From Armatimonadota bacterium (GTDB lineage: Bacteria > Bacteroidota > Ignavibacteria > OLB7): a stretch of 64,000 nt of DNA. The notes beneath the pieces are model-generated. The model did no database searches. It saw only the letters and a list, made by a program, of their open reading frames with translations, and had not been told where the DNA came from. A program made the position numbers and the translations under genes. The DNA lies in contig JADZEY010000124.1 in NCBI GenBank assembly GCA_020850315.1, positions 35,724 through 99,723 of the forward strand, in the 5' to 3' direction. The stretch's first letter is position 1, and each line of letters starts with the position of its first letter. This document shows, one piece after another, positions 46,113 through 54,708 of this stretch.

Positions 46113-46141
46113 TTGACTTAAAGTAAAATCTTCGATAAATA
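46113..46141 (+). promoter_or_regulatory. Candidate sigma-70-type promoter for the SPOR-domain gene
   Basis: TTGACT (46113-46118), a 17-base spacer and TAAATA (46136-46141) in an AT-rich 160-base gap, about 80 bases before the start at 46222. The -35 box is good, the -10 box fair. Confidence 0.4.
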
Positions 46142-46221
46142 GTTTTATGTGTTGAAGCTCTTGCTATTTACGTGAATTCTCTGTATGTTTTGCTTCAGAT
46201 AAGCTCACCCTGACGATCATC

Positions 46222-47937
46222 ATGCAGAATGTGCCGCTGTTCACTGTGGCAACCGACGGCTACGCAGACGAGATTCACGTTACTGAACCGCACACCGTCT
46301 TGGGGATTGAGGTCCGTATGTCAGCAGAAGCTTACAACCAGGGAATGCGCCGGCGAGAGTCTTTTTTTCGGATCACCGAGGAGGCTGCCCGCACATCAAA
46401 TGAATCAACTACTACTCCTTCACGAGCAACTGAACCAATGAACGGTGTGCGTGCGAACTCCTCTATGACCCGCGATGCCGAACAGGTCCGCCGCATGATG
46501 GATGCGGCCAAAACCGGAAACGAAGCCCGCATTGACTGGTCAGCACGAATGACCGATGAGCAAATTTCCGAGCTTTCCGCCGATAATCCCCCAAAACCGC
46601 GCCTTGCCGAAGGGCCAAGCCTTCAGCGGGAGAGCATTCCGTTCCCAGATTTAGGGCTGCCAGTTCAACAATCGCTTCAGCAAGAACCCGCCCCCGTTGC
46701 CAACCACCCACTGGTGGCCGAGCCAAGCAAGCAGACCCAAGCAGAACATCAAACTGTTCAGATAGCCCTTTCCGTTGCCGAGCCTCAGAGCGAGGGTGAG
46801 TTAGTGGCAATGCCAGCTATCATAGAAGAGATCCCGACAGAAGAAATTGCGATAAAATCGCCGATTTCTGCAGATGTCAACCCAGCTAATGTTCTACTTG
46901 AGACGGCAGCCAATGCCCAGCTTGAAGATGTTGTCACTGCCGAGCCAGCAGTAGCCCCGCTACCAGAATATGAGGGAAACGATACAGCAGAACTGATAGC
47001 CGAAGCCGCCCCAGCAGAACCACTATCACCCGTTTCGTCACGGACGATTGACCCATCGCAGTATCGCCGTGCCGAGCAACACATTGTGGATCAGGCCGCT
47101 GAAATGGTGGAAAAAGCTGCCAAAAATGGTCATCAAAAGATCACGGTGGAGCTGCCGACGGCTGCAAGCCAACCCTACCAGCAGATCACACCAGTGGCCC
47201 ATGCAAAAACGATTATCGAGGATAAAAAGCAGGAATCGCTGTTTATTGGCCGCCCCAAGCGGGAGCGCAAGAGAATTGGGAAGGTAGCTTTGTCCACAGT
47301 GGTTGCGCTGGGTGCGCTTACGGGATTGGGCTTGTATGCTGGCGGTGCCGATCTACTTTCAACATGGTTTGCAGATCGCCAACATGGGGATCAAACAACC
47401 ACGCAACCAGTACCATCAGCTTCATCTGTTTCTCCTGTGCCGACTTCTGTTCAACCTCAGCTTGGGCAAACTGCGAACATTGAAGTTATCAGTAGCAGTC
47501 GCGACACCGGGGGTATTGCTTCGGCAGCAACGACAGAAGGATCAGCCGTTGGCGGAGCAAAAACAGGCGATAGTGCCATCGCAGGCTCCACGGCATCAGC
47601 ACCTATTCGGGCAACCGAAGCCCCAGTGCAACCACATCCAGAGTTGCAACCGACCCAAGAGCCAACAGTTGCAGCAACACCTGTTGCAGCAACAACAGCA
47701 ACCACGGCATCCAAAGTAGTTGTGCAAGTTCGTGCCACCCCCGATCCGGTGGAGGCAAAGCGGATTGCGCGGAAGCTGCGAAACACCGGCATCACCACCG
47801 TTTCGGTGATGGAGGCCGACAACCGCTCCACAACATTGCACCGGATTCGGTTCGAGTTTGCAGGGAGCAAGGAAGAAGCAATCGCAGCAGCCGGGCGCGC
47901 TGGCTACAGCGACGTGTGGGTGGTGAAGCAGAAGTAG
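46222..47937 (+). CDS. Membrane-anchored SPOR-domain protein
   Basis: 571 residues. A long, low-complexity, Ala/Glu/Pro-rich N-terminal part (cytosolic, about 370 residues) precedes one transmembrane helix (VALSTVVALGALTGLGLYAGG, about 355-375). After a Thr/Pro/Gln-rich linker the last 75 residues form a SPOR domain (VVVQVRATPDPVEAKRIARKL ... YSDVWVVKQK), which binds denuded peptidoglycan at division septa. So it is likely a cell-division or envelope protein with its SPOR domain in the periplasm. The topology matches FtsN-like proteins, although the N-terminal cytosolic part is unusually long. Confidence 0.83.
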   Translation: MQNVPLFTVATDGYADEIHVTEPHTVLGIEVRMSAEAYNQGMRRRESFFRITEEAARTSNESTTTPSRATEPMNGVRANSSMTRDAEQVRRMMDAAKTGNEARIDWSARMTDEQISELSADNPPKPRLAEGPSLQRESIPFPDLGLPVQQSLQQEPAPVANHPLVAEPSKQTQAEHQTVQIALSVAEPQSEGELVAMPAIIEEIPTEEIAIKSPISADVNPANVLLETAANAQLEDVVTAEPAVAPLPEYEGNDTAELIAEAAPAEPLSPVSSRTIDPSQYRRAEQHIVDQAAEMVEKAAKNGHQKITVELPTAASQPYQQITPVAHAKTIIEDKKQESLFIGRPKRERKRIGKVALSTVVALGALTGLGLYAGGADLLSTWFADRQHGDQTTTQPVPSASSVSPVPTSVQPQLGQTANIEVISSSRDTGGIASAATTEGSAVGGAKTGDSAIAGSTASAPIRATEAPVQPHPELQPTQEPTVAATPVAATTATTASKVVVQVRATPDPVEAKRIARKLRNTGITTVSVMEADNRSTTLHRIRFEFAGSKEEAIAAAGRAGYSDVWVVKQK

Positions 47938-47987
47938 AAAAGATCTATCACCAGCCGTTGGGCTGATACTAAAAAATGCGGTCCGGG

Positions 47988-48046
47988 GACAGGGAGATTC
48001 ATCGCATGGATTGGCTTGAGCGAATCTCCCTGTCCTTATTTTTTCC
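47988..48046 (+). terminator. Hairpin terminator after the SPOR-domain gene
   Basis: A 14-base perfect stem (47988-48001 with 48023-48036) around a 21-base loop, followed by a T-rich tail (TTATTTTTT). It lies between the convergent SPOR-domain and ispE genes. Confidence 0.7.
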
Positions 48047-48073
48047 CTTTTGTGAGCTTAGCTTGGCTCATCC

Positions 48074-48955
48074 TTATTCAACCACTACCCCACCTTCATG
48101 AAACCGCGCAACCGCACTCCAATACTCCGGGAACAGCGTGCTGGCTCCCTTCGCATCTTCCTCCGTTAAGAACAATCCAAACAGGGTTGAACCGCTTCCG
48201 CTCATCAGGGCAAACATTGCTCCGGCATCGTACAGCCGCTGTTTCAGCTGCATGATAGCAGGGTATTCCAGCATCACCGATTCCTCAAAATCATTCACCA
48301 TTCCCCTGCGAAGGGAAGCCGAGTCCTCCGCCCCAAGCATTAGCAACTTCACGAAATCAGTAGCAGGGCGTTCTGTTACGCGATTCACCGCACGGAATGC
48401 CCACGGCGTTGCCACATGAATCCCCGGGTTCACTAACAGCACCGCCCAGGGTAGGGTGATAGAGTGGGGGGTCAATATCTCCCCACGCCCCACGGCGTGG
48501 GCAATGCCTCCCTCCAAAAAAAATGGGACATCGCTTCCCAGCAGCAGCCCTACTTGGTGCAACGTTTCGGGGGGCACCGGATTCCCCCAAAGTTGGTTTG
48601 CCCCAACAAGCAGAGCCGCTGCATCAGCACTTCCCCCCCCCAAGCCACCGCCAGTTGGAATCCGTTTTGTCAGGTGAATATCCATGCCCGGCAGCGACGT
48701 GCCGATGGTGTGGCACAGCAACCGTGCTGCCTTCAAGCAAAGATTGTCATCGCTGGCAGAGAGGGTGTCATTACCAGAAATCTGGAGGGTGAACTGGGTA
48801 TCGGAACGGAGTGAGAGAGTAATGGTATCGAACAGCGTTACCGGGGCGAAGACAGTGTTCAGGTCATGGTAGCCATCGGCGCGACGGCGAAGCACCTCTA
48901 AACCCAGATTGATTTTGGCCGGAGCTTGAAGGGTCAGCATAGGTCGGGAAGCCAT
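48074..48955 (-). CDS. ispE: 4-diphosphocytidyl-2-C-methyl-D-erythritol kinase
   Basis: 293 residues of the GHMP kinase family. N-terminal APAKINLGLEVLRRRADGYH is the IspE signature; the ATP-binding glycine-rich motif is PTGGGLGGGSADAAALL (about 97-113). It phosphorylates CDP-ME in the non-mevalonate isoprenoid pathway in the cytosol. The stop is 38 bases after the terminator of the SPOR gene. A TATCTTTG box begins only five bases before the start ATG on the minus strand, so the mRNA may be leaderless or nearly so. Divergent from infC. Confidence 0.96.
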   Translation of the reverse strand: MASRPMLTLQAPAKINLGLEVLRRRADGYHDLNTVFAPVTLFDTITLSLRSDTQFTLQISGNDTLSASDDNLCLKAARLLCHTIGTSLPGMDIHLTKRIPTGGGLGGGSADAAALLVGANQLWGNPVPPETLHQVGLLLGSDVPFFLEGGIAHAVGRGEILTPHSITLPWAVLLVNPGIHVATPWAFRAVNRVTERPATDFVKLLMLGAEDSASLRRGMVNDFEESVMLEYPAIMQLKQRLYDAGAMFALMSGSGSTLFGLFLTEEDAKGASTLFPEYWSAVARFHEGGVVVE

Positions 48956-48959
48956 GCAG

Positions 48960-48967
48960 CAAAGATA
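48960..48967 (-). promoter_or_regulatory. TAnnTTTG box of ispE (possibly leaderless)
   Basis: On the minus strand TATCTTTG (48967-48960) ends four bases before the ispE ATG (48955). With a start point six to seven bases downstream the mRNA would begin at or near the ATG. No good TTG upstream box was found. Confidence 0.4.
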
Positions 48968-48992
48968 CGGCGGCAGAAGCGGGGCAGGTTTG

Positions 48993-49005
48993 CGTAAAAT
49001 TTACG
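48993..49005. promoter_or_regulatory. 13-base palindrome between divergent ispE and infC
   Basis: CGTAAAATTTACG at 48993-49005 is a perfect palindrome around a central A, located between the two divergent promoters. Could be an operator; no factor proposed. Confidence 0.35.
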
Positions 49006-49035
49006 TTTTCACATACACACGCCACCACAATCCTG

Positions 49036-49066
49036 TTGGCTGAATATCCCCCCTGCCGTACCTTTG
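49036..49066 (+). promoter_or_regulatory. Bacteroidota-type promoter for infC-rpmI-rplT
   Basis: TTG (49036-49038), a 20-base spacer, TACCTTTG (49059-49066), which exactly fits TTG-N20-TAnnTTTG, the same spacing as the arsI promoter. It is 65 bases before the proposed infC start. Confidence 0.6.
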
Positions 49067-49130
49067 CAAGTTCCTTTCCCAGCCTTCGTTGGTTGGGGTC
49101 ATTTTTTATCAACACAAAAAAGGTACCGCA

Positions 49131-49691
49131 ATAGGAAGATTTCAATCGGGCCGTCCCGTGCGTGAGGGCCAACTTCGTGTCAACCGCGAGATTCGCGCGC
49201 CGCTGGTTCGTGTCATTGATGACAACGGCGACCAATTAGGATTGATGCATCCACGCGAGGCAATGCAGATTGCAATGGAGCGTGAGCTTGACCTTGTGGA
49301 GATTGCTCCGAACGCCGATCCACCAGTATGTAAAATTGTGGATTACGGCAAGCATCGCTACGAGCAGCAGAAGCGCGACAAAGTTCAGCGAAAAAACCAA
49401 CAGACCCAGCAACTAAAGGAAGTTCGGCTGCATCCCCGCACCGACACCCACGATGTTGAGTTCAAGACCCGCCATGCTCGGGAATTTTTGCAAGAAGGGA
49501 ACAAAGTGAAGTTCCTTGTGGTGTTTAGGGGACGCGAAGTAACCCACCAGCAAATTGGGCGAGACCTGTTGCAGGGAATCATTGATGCTTTGGCTGATGA
49601 TGCCAAAGTGGAACAACCGATCCGCATGGAAGGACGAAACATGTGGATGACCCTTGCTCCCGATAGCAAGAAGAAAAAGGCAACCGCCTAA
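49131..49691 (+). CDS. infC: Translation initiation factor IF-3, probable non-AUG start
   Basis: Two-domain IF3: the N-terminal part RVNREIRAPLVRVIDDNGDQLG, linker-lysine region, and the C-terminal part NMWMTLAPDSKKKK. It prevents premature 30S-50S joining and checks the start codon and initiator tRNA. There is no ATG near the N terminus. The likely start is ATA at 49131, with AAAAAAGGT ending six bases before; alternatives are GTG at 49158, ATT at 49101 and TTG at 49089. IF3 genes often use rare start codons (AUU in E. coli) because IF3 represses them, giving autoregulation. First gene of infC-rpmI-rplT. Confidence 0.93.
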   Translation: MGRFQSGRPVREGQLRVNREIRAPLVRVIDDNGDQLGLMHPREAMQIAMERELDLVEIAPNADPPVCKIVDYGKHRYEQQKRDKVQRKNQQTQQLKEVRLHPRTDTHDVEFKTRHAREFLQEGNKVKFLVVFRGREVTHQQIGRDLLQGIIDALADDAKVEQPIRMEGRNMWMTLAPDSKKKKATA

Positions 49692-49748
49692 CGGCCGCTG
49701 CCGGATCGTCCGTAGTTCAATATTACTTTCACAGATCAGGAGCACACA

Positions 49749-49943
49749 ATGCCCAAAATGAAAACCAACCGTGGAGCGGCAAAACGCTTCCAGGTAACGG
49801 GATCGGGGCGGCTAAAGCGCGAAAGTGCCAACCGCAGCCACATCCTTACCAAGAAAACACCAAAGCGTTTGCGCCAGCTTCGTAAAGCCCAAATCGTTGG
49901 TGCGGTTGATGAGCCACGTATCAAACACATGCTTGGCATGTAA
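49749..49943 (+). CDS. rpmI: 50S ribosomal protein L35
   Basis: 64 residues, full length for L35. [20 protein letters not shown] is the family signature; rich in Lys and Arg for 23S rRNA contact. Shine-Dalgarno AGGAG is six bases before the ATG. Follows infC by 57 bases, as in most bacteria. Confidence 0.97.
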   Translation: MPKMKTNRGAAKRFQVTGSGRLKRESANRSHILTKKTPKRLRQLRKAQIVGAVDEPRIKHMLGM

Positions 49944-50092
49944 TCCTGGCACACAGAACTTCCATTTCTGCCGCCAGCTCAAAAATCCACACGCATGGCA
50001 CAGTGCCCGCCCACATCAAGCGCGGACACCGGAACACCGGACAGATACTTGCCTGCGTCAATCAATCAACACAAAATCTGTAAACCTTACCT

Positions 50093-50440
50093 ATGCCACG
50101 TTCAAAAAACAAAGTCGCCTCGCGGGAACGCCGCCGGCGCGTGCTTGAGTTAGCCAAAGGTTATTGGGGAGATCGTTCGGCGGTCTGGACCATCGCCAAA
50201 AACCACGTTGAAAAAGGGCTAACCCACGCTTACCGTGACCGCCGCCTGAAAAAACGCAATTATCGCCGCCTTTGGATTGTGCGCATTAACGCTGCTGCAC
50301 GCCTGAACGGCACCACATACAGCCGCCTTATTGACGGTTTGAACAAAAAAGGACTCAGCATCAATCGGAAGGTTCTGGCCGAAATCGCCGCTAACCAGCC
50401 GGAGATGTTCAAGCACATTGTGGCACACGTCAACTCCTAA
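50093..50440 (+). CDS. rplT: 50S ribosomal protein L20
   Basis: 115 residues. The N-terminal helix ([23 protein letters not shown]) and the core ([20 protein letters not shown]) are typical of L20, an early assembly protein that binds 23S rRNA. In E. coli L20 also represses rpmI-rplT translation; whether that holds here is not visible. A hairpin with a T run follows it and separates the ribosomal genes from pheS. Confidence 0.97.
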   Translation: MPRSKNKVASRERRRRVLELAKGYWGDRSAVWTIAKNHVEKGLTHAYRDRRLKKRNYRRLWIVRINAAARLNGTTYSRLIDGLNKKGLSINRKVLAEIAANQPEMFKHIVAHVNS

Positions 50441-50476
50441 GTGGGAGAAGGACGCGCGGCCAGTAAAAAATTCCGC

Positions 50477-50517
50477 AATCCCCTTTTCCGCTTGGTGCGA
50501 AAAAGGGGATTTTTTTT
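50477..50517 (+). terminator. Terminator or attenuator between rplT and pheS
   Basis: 15-base arms with one mismatch (50477-50491 and 50497-50511), a five-base loop, then eight T (50510-50517). Strong intrinsic-terminator shape, 88 bases before the pheS start. It may end the ribosomal operon or act as an attenuator for pheS. Confidence 0.85.
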
Positions 50518-50604
50518 ATCATGCTGACGGTTGTGGGAAACGCCCACGCTTCCCTTTGCATCAACCTCAGTTTCATATCCTTCTGTTCTTATTATCAACG
50601 CCGT

Positions 50605-51633
50605 ATGCTTGAAGCCATTGCCGAACTTCGCTTGCAGATTGAAGCCGACAGCACCGCTATCGCCTCGGCCCCCGATGCCGAAGCATTCCGCCTGAAACAC
50701 CTGGTCCGCAAAGGGACAATCGCAGGATTGTTCGACCGCCTGCGCGAAGTTCCAAAGGAACAGAAGCGGGATGTTGGGCAAGCCCTGAACGAGCTTCGCA
50801 CCGCCGCCGAAACTGCCTTTGCCGAAGCCGAAGCACGCTTTGCCGCATCGGCCTCAGCAACGCCAACCAACCCACGCGCCGATGTCACATTGCCCGGGCG
50901 CACCACCTACCACGGCCACGAACATCCGCTGATGCAGGCAAAAGCGCGGATGGAGGAAATTTTCATCCGCATGGGGTTCAGTATTGCCAGCGGCCCAGAC
51001 ATCGAAGACGACTACCACAATTTCGAAGCACTGAACTTCCCCCCAGACCACCCTGCGCGCGATATGCAGGACACGTTCTTTGTGGAGTCAGGCGACCGCG
51101 CCGACGTGCTGCTACGCACCCACACCTCACCCGTACAAATCCGGGTGATGCAATCGCAGAAGCCACCAATCCGCTGCATCATGCCCGGGCGGGTCTATCG
51201 AAACGAGGCGATTACCGCACGCGCCGGAGCAGAGTTTTACCAGGTGGAAGGGCTCTACATTGACAAAGGGGTAACGATGGCCCAATTGAAAGGAACCGTC
51301 TGCGAGTTTGCCCGCGCCTACTACGGCCACGATGTGAACGTTCGGTTCCGCACCTCCTTCTTCCCTTTCACCGAGCCTTCCGCTGAACTAGATATCACCT
51401 GCTTCCTCTGTAAAGGGGAAGGATGCCGGATTTGCAAGGAGAGCGGGTGGCTAGAAATTTTGGGATGCGGCATGGTACACCCAAACGTGCTTCGGAACTG
51501 CGGGATTGACCCCGAAATCTACAGCGGCTACGCGTTCGGAATGGGAATCGAGCGGACGCTGATGCTGAAAATCGGGCTGAACGACCTGCGACTGCTGTAC
51601 GAAAACGACATCCGTCTGCTGGAGCAATTCTAA
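50605..51633 (+). CDS. pheS: Phenylalanyl-tRNA synthetase alpha subunit
   Basis: 342 residues from the ATG at 50605; the frame is open for 28 codons upstream. The N-terminal coiled coil (residues 1-85) binds tRNA; the class II catalytic core starts at GHEHPLMQAKARMEEIFIRMG. Motif 2 includes FRTSFFPFTEPSAELDI and motif 3 GYAFGMGIERTLML. The CFLCKGEGCRICKESGW segment is a Cys-rich insertion found in PheS of several phyla. Charges tRNA-Phe together with PheT; pheT is not in the window and queE follows directly. Confidence 0.96.
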   Translation: MLEAIAELRLQIEADSTAIASAPDAEAFRLKHLVRKGTIAGLFDRLREVPKEQKRDVGQALNELRTAAETAFAEAEARFAASASATPTNPRADVTLPGRTTYHGHEHPLMQAKARMEEIFIRMGFSIASGPDIEDDYHNFEALNFPPDHPARDMQDTFFVESGDRADVLLRTHTSPVQIRVMQSQKPPIRCIMPGRVYRNEAITARAGAEFYQVEGLYIDKGVTMAQLKGTVCEFARAYYGHDVNVRFRTSFFPFTEPSAELDITCFLCKGEGCRICKESGWLEILGCGMVHPNVLRNCGIDPEIYSGYAFGMGIERTLMLKIGLNDLRLLYENDIRLLEQF

Positions 51634-51639
51634 CACCGT

Positions 51640-52314
51640 ATGATCCGTCCAATCGCGCCCGGAATGCTGAAACTCAGCGAGATTTTCTTCTCCATCCAAG
51701 GGGAAGGAACCCGCGCCGGGATGCCCTGTGTGTTTGTGCGATTGCACGGTTGCGGCCTCCGTTGCAGCTACTGCGACACCCCCTACGCGCTGGATCACCG
51801 CTCCGGTGGAACATGGATCAGCTTTGACGAAATTTTTGCGCAGGTTCGTCGTCACCCTGCCCGATTTGTGGAATTTACTGGCGGTGAACCGCTGGAGCAA
51901 CCGGAAGTTCACCCCTTGATGCAGCAGTTCCTGGAGGAAGGCTACACCGTGGCAGTGGAAACCGGTGGGCATATTGACATCGCCCAGTGCGCGCCCGGTG
52001 TTATCCGCATCATGGATCTAAAAACGCCCGATTCCGGCATGATGAAGCGAAACCGAATGGAGAACTTGCAGCTGCTGACAGCACAGGATGAAGTGAAGTT
52101 TGTGTGTTCCTCGCGAGCGGATTATGAATGGGCAAGGGAGATCATCCAGCAGCACCGATTGCCCGAACGTGTGGCCGCTGTGTTGATCTCGCCAGCGTTC
52201 GGCAGCATCCAGCCTGTTAGCCTTGTTGAATGGATTCTTGCCGATGGACTTGATGTTCGGTTCCAACTGCAGATGCACAAATTCATTTGGGAGCCAGATA
52301 CGCGAGGGGTGTGA
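51640..52314 (+). CDS. queE: 7-carboxy-7-deazaguanine synthase (radical SAM)
   Basis: 224 residues. The N-terminal motif EIFFSIQGEGTRAGMPCVF and the radical SAM cluster motif CGLRCSYC (CxxxCxxC) are those of QueE, which makes CDG in the queuosine and 7-deazaguanine pathway. It starts six bases after the pheS stop, so they are probably translated from one mRNA. The later GGEP motif fits SAM binding. Other queuosine genes are not in the window. C terminus ends with WEPDTRGV, a common QueE ending. Confidence 0.95.
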   Translation: MIRPIAPGMLKLSEIFFSIQGEGTRAGMPCVFVRLHGCGLRCSYCDTPYALDHRSGGTWISFDEIFAQVRRHPARFVEFTGGEPLEQPEVHPLMQQFLEEGYTVAVETGGHIDIAQCAPGVIRIMDLKTPDSGMMKRNRMENLQLLTAQDEVKFVCSSRADYEWAREIIQQHRLPERVAAVLISPAFGSIQPVSLVEWILADGLDVRFQLQMHKFIWEPDTRGV

Positions 52315-52359
52315 AACCGGGAGAAGTTCAGCAGCAAGATTTTCCTGTCGGAAAAACTC

Positions 52360-52391
52360 TTTTTAGTGAACCAGATTTCACAGTATCTTCG
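52360..52391 (+). promoter_or_regulatory. Candidate promoter for the TIGR03790 gene
   Basis: TTTT (52360-52363), a 20-base spacer and TATCTTCG (52384-52391), one mismatch from TAnnTTTG, in the 217-base gap after queE. About 140 bases before the start at 52532. Confidence 0.35.
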
Positions 52392-52435
52392 CCCCATCCT
52401 TCCGTTGCCTCTATTCCATGTACCGTTGCTTAAAA

Positions 52436-52464
52436 AAAAGATTCTCACGGGGGTGAGAACTTTT
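52436..52464 (+). terminator. Hairpin in the leader of the TIGR03790 gene
   Basis: TTCTCAC and GTGAGAA around a GGGG loop, extended by an A-rich/T-rich base (about 12 pairs with a bulge), then CTTTTGCCTG. Either a late terminator for pheS-queE or a leader attenuator downstream of the candidate promoter. Confidence 0.4.
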
Positions 52465-52531
52465 GCCTGTTTCGGTGTCTTGTAAAAAACGAGGATACCT
52501 GCCGAGAACACATCTTACCCGAGCGTATGCA

Positions 52532-54616
52532 ATGAAATCTCTTCTGTGTGCCGTTCTGTTTGTGGTGCTTGCGCTACCGGCTGTTGCCCAGCAACCAACC
52601 GAGAGCTACGATGACGTGATGCTGGTTATCAACGAGCGCAGCTGGAATTCGCGCGAGGTTGGCGCATACTTTGCGACCCGGCGCAACATCCCCGAACGGA
52701 ACATCTGCAGGATTAACGTTGATACTTCCGAGACGATGGACTCGGCAACGTTTTTGCCGGTAAAATGGCAAATTCAAGAATGGATGCGCCAACAGAAATT
52801 GGTGAATGCCATCAACTACATCGTCACCACCAAAGGATGTCCCCTACGGGTTCGGACTTCGGTGTGGGATTACGTGGATTCGGTGGTGCTGAAAGCATAC
52901 GTCCAAGGTGGGCAATGCTCCTTTGAAGACTGCTTGGCCTTGATGAACGGGAAGGATTCAGCCGCAATGTTAGCGGTCAAACTCAATTTCAACATCCCCA
53001 GATCCCGATACTACGGCTCGACCCAACATTTCAAGCGTGACTCCGTGAACCTGCCAATGTACTTGGTCACACGGCTCGATGCGTACACGGTGGATCAGGT
53101 GAAGTCGTACATTCAACGCGCAGAAAATCCAGCAATTCTGGGTGAAGGCAACTGGGTGTTAGATATTGACCCCGGGCGCGAAGGAGGGGGGTATAAAGTT
53201 GGCAACGACTGGCTCCGCTGGAGCGACACGCTGCTGCGGGCAAAAGGGCAAACGGTGATACGGAACAACGACACAACCTATCTGCATAACCAACAGAACG
53301 TGATCGGGTACGCATCGTGGGGAAGCAACGACGGCCACAGCTACGGTGGGGAAGCCGCGAAACCGGGGAACACGTGGCTAAACGGCTCGATTGCCGAAAC
53401 CTATGTTTCCACCGGCGCACGTTCATTTACGCCAGGGAGAGTCTATGGGCAATCATTGATTGCTGATTGGATTGCCGAAGGTGTCTGCGGAATCAAAGGA
53501 TACACCGATGAACCCTACTTGGATGTGATGGCACGCCCCCACATCCTGTTCGACCGCTACACCAGCGGGTTCAACATGGCCGAAAGCTATTGGGCAGCAT
53601 CCCCCTGGATTGCATGGCGGCAGGTGGTGATTGGTGATCCCAAAATGCGATTGCGGACGCTAATGCGCCCCACCGAAACAATCGTGAGCGTAGATTCCAG
53701 CTTCCGGTTTGAGCCGATAGCTGACACAACGTGGGTGCGCAATCTGGATGCTGCCGACCTAACCGTCACCGCGTTGGAACTTCACGGAGCCAACACCGCT
53801 GATTTTACAGCCGAATTATTAGATGGCACATTCCCAGCAACCGTAAAGCAGGGGGATTCGATTGGGATTATTATCACCTGCCGCCCTTCAATCTATGGGG
53901 CTGTTAGCGCGCTTGTTGCCGTACAACATCAGCGGGGAAAGGGGGGAAGTTTCACTATCTCATTTACCGCAACGGGTTACGGCCTACGCCCAACCGTGAC
54001 GGCTCCAGCAGCAGCCAATTTTATTGCAGGCTTAACCGACACAACAGCGGTGCAAACAATTGTTGTTCACAACGCGGCGTTGTTGGATACTATCCGAGTG
54101 AATAATCTATCTATCACTGGCGCAGGAGCAGCGGCGTTCCGTGTGTCGCCAGCAATAAAATATCCATATTTAATACCCGGGGGCGACAGCCTGAAATTCA
54201 CCGTGGTGTACCGTCCATCGGCAAGCGGTTTGGATTCGGCAACCTTGCGTGTGCTAACCAACGGCAGCCCCGGAACAAAGCAAATCAAACTCTACGGAGA
54301 ACGTACAAACACCACATCTGCTCCTGCAGAAAAGGTGGCAGTAGCATCGCAGCTAACGCTTCAGCCAAACCCATTTTCTTCCAACACTCTGGCGCGCTAC
54401 ACTGTACCCGAAGGAGTAATTGCCGTCCACATTGAACTAATAGATCCATTAGGCCGTGTGGTTCGGAATTATCATAAAAATGCAGCCGCAGGGGAACAAA
54501 CAATTGAGCTGCATGGCGAAAATTTAGCCTCCGGAATGTATCTCTGCCGATTTACAACGGTAGATGAAAAAGGGGAGTGCAACAGCACCGTACAGAATAT
54601 CCTGCTGACTCGATAG
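52532..54616 (+). CDS. TIGR03790-family protein with T9SS sorting domain
   Basis: 694 residues from the ATG at 52532, where the signal peptide starts (MKSLLCAVLFVVLALPAVAQ). The N-terminal domain (YDDVMLVINERSWNSREVG, NYIVTTKGCPLRV, IDPGREGGGYK) reads as the TIGR03790 family, of unknown function. Further on, two Ig-like, ASH-type domains with MSE-like strands are seen at about 390-600, and the last 85 residues are a T9SS sorting domain (LQPNPFSSNTLARYT ... ASGMYLCRFTTVDE). Probably a surface or secreted protein. The same region is followed by another T9SS protein 92 bases downstream. Catalysis unknown. Confidence 0.85.
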   Translation: MKSLLCAVLFVVLALPAVAQQPTESYDDVMLVINERSWNSREVGAYFATRRNIPERNICRINVDTSETMDSATFLPVKWQIQEWMRQQKLVNAINYIVTTKGCPLRVRTSVWDYVDSVVLKAYVQGGQCSFEDCLALMNGKDSAAMLAVKLNFNIPRSRYYGSTQHFKRDSVNLPMYLVTRLDAYTVDQVKSYIQRAENPAILGEGNWVLDIDPGREGGGYKVGNDWLRWSDTLLRAKGQTVIRNNDTTYLHNQQNVIGYASWGSNDGHSYGGEAAKPGNTWLNGSIAETYVSTGARSFTPGRVYGQSLIADWIAEGVCGIKGYTDEPYLDVMARPHILFDRYTSGFNMAESYWAASPWIAWRQVVIGDPKMRLRTLMRPTETIVSVDSSFRFEPIADTTWVRNLDAADLTVTALELHGANTADFTAELLDGTFPATVKQGDSIGIIITCRPSIYGAVSALVAVQHQRGKGGSFTISFTATGYGLRPTVTAPAAANFIAGLTDTTAVQTIVVHNAALLDTIRVNNLSITGAGAAAFRVSPAIKYPYLIPGGDSLKFTVVYRPSASGLDSATLRVLTNGSPGTKQIKLYGERTNTTSAPAEKVAVASQLTLQPNPFSSNTLARYTVPEGVIAVHIELIDPLGRVVRNYHKNAAAGEQTIELHGENLASGMYLCRFTTVDEKGECNSTVQNILLTR

Positions 54617-54708
54617 AGAAATCACCGTTCAGTCGGCAACGCTATAACAACGAAATACTGCACCAAATAATCCGGTTCAACATAACCTAAACCAAAAGGA
54701 AAAAAACC

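Noticed and set aside
50521..50604. In-frame upstream region of pheS as a phenylalanine-rich leader peptide
   Set aside because: Only two Phe in 28 codons and no stop before pheS; it does not resemble pheM-type leaders.
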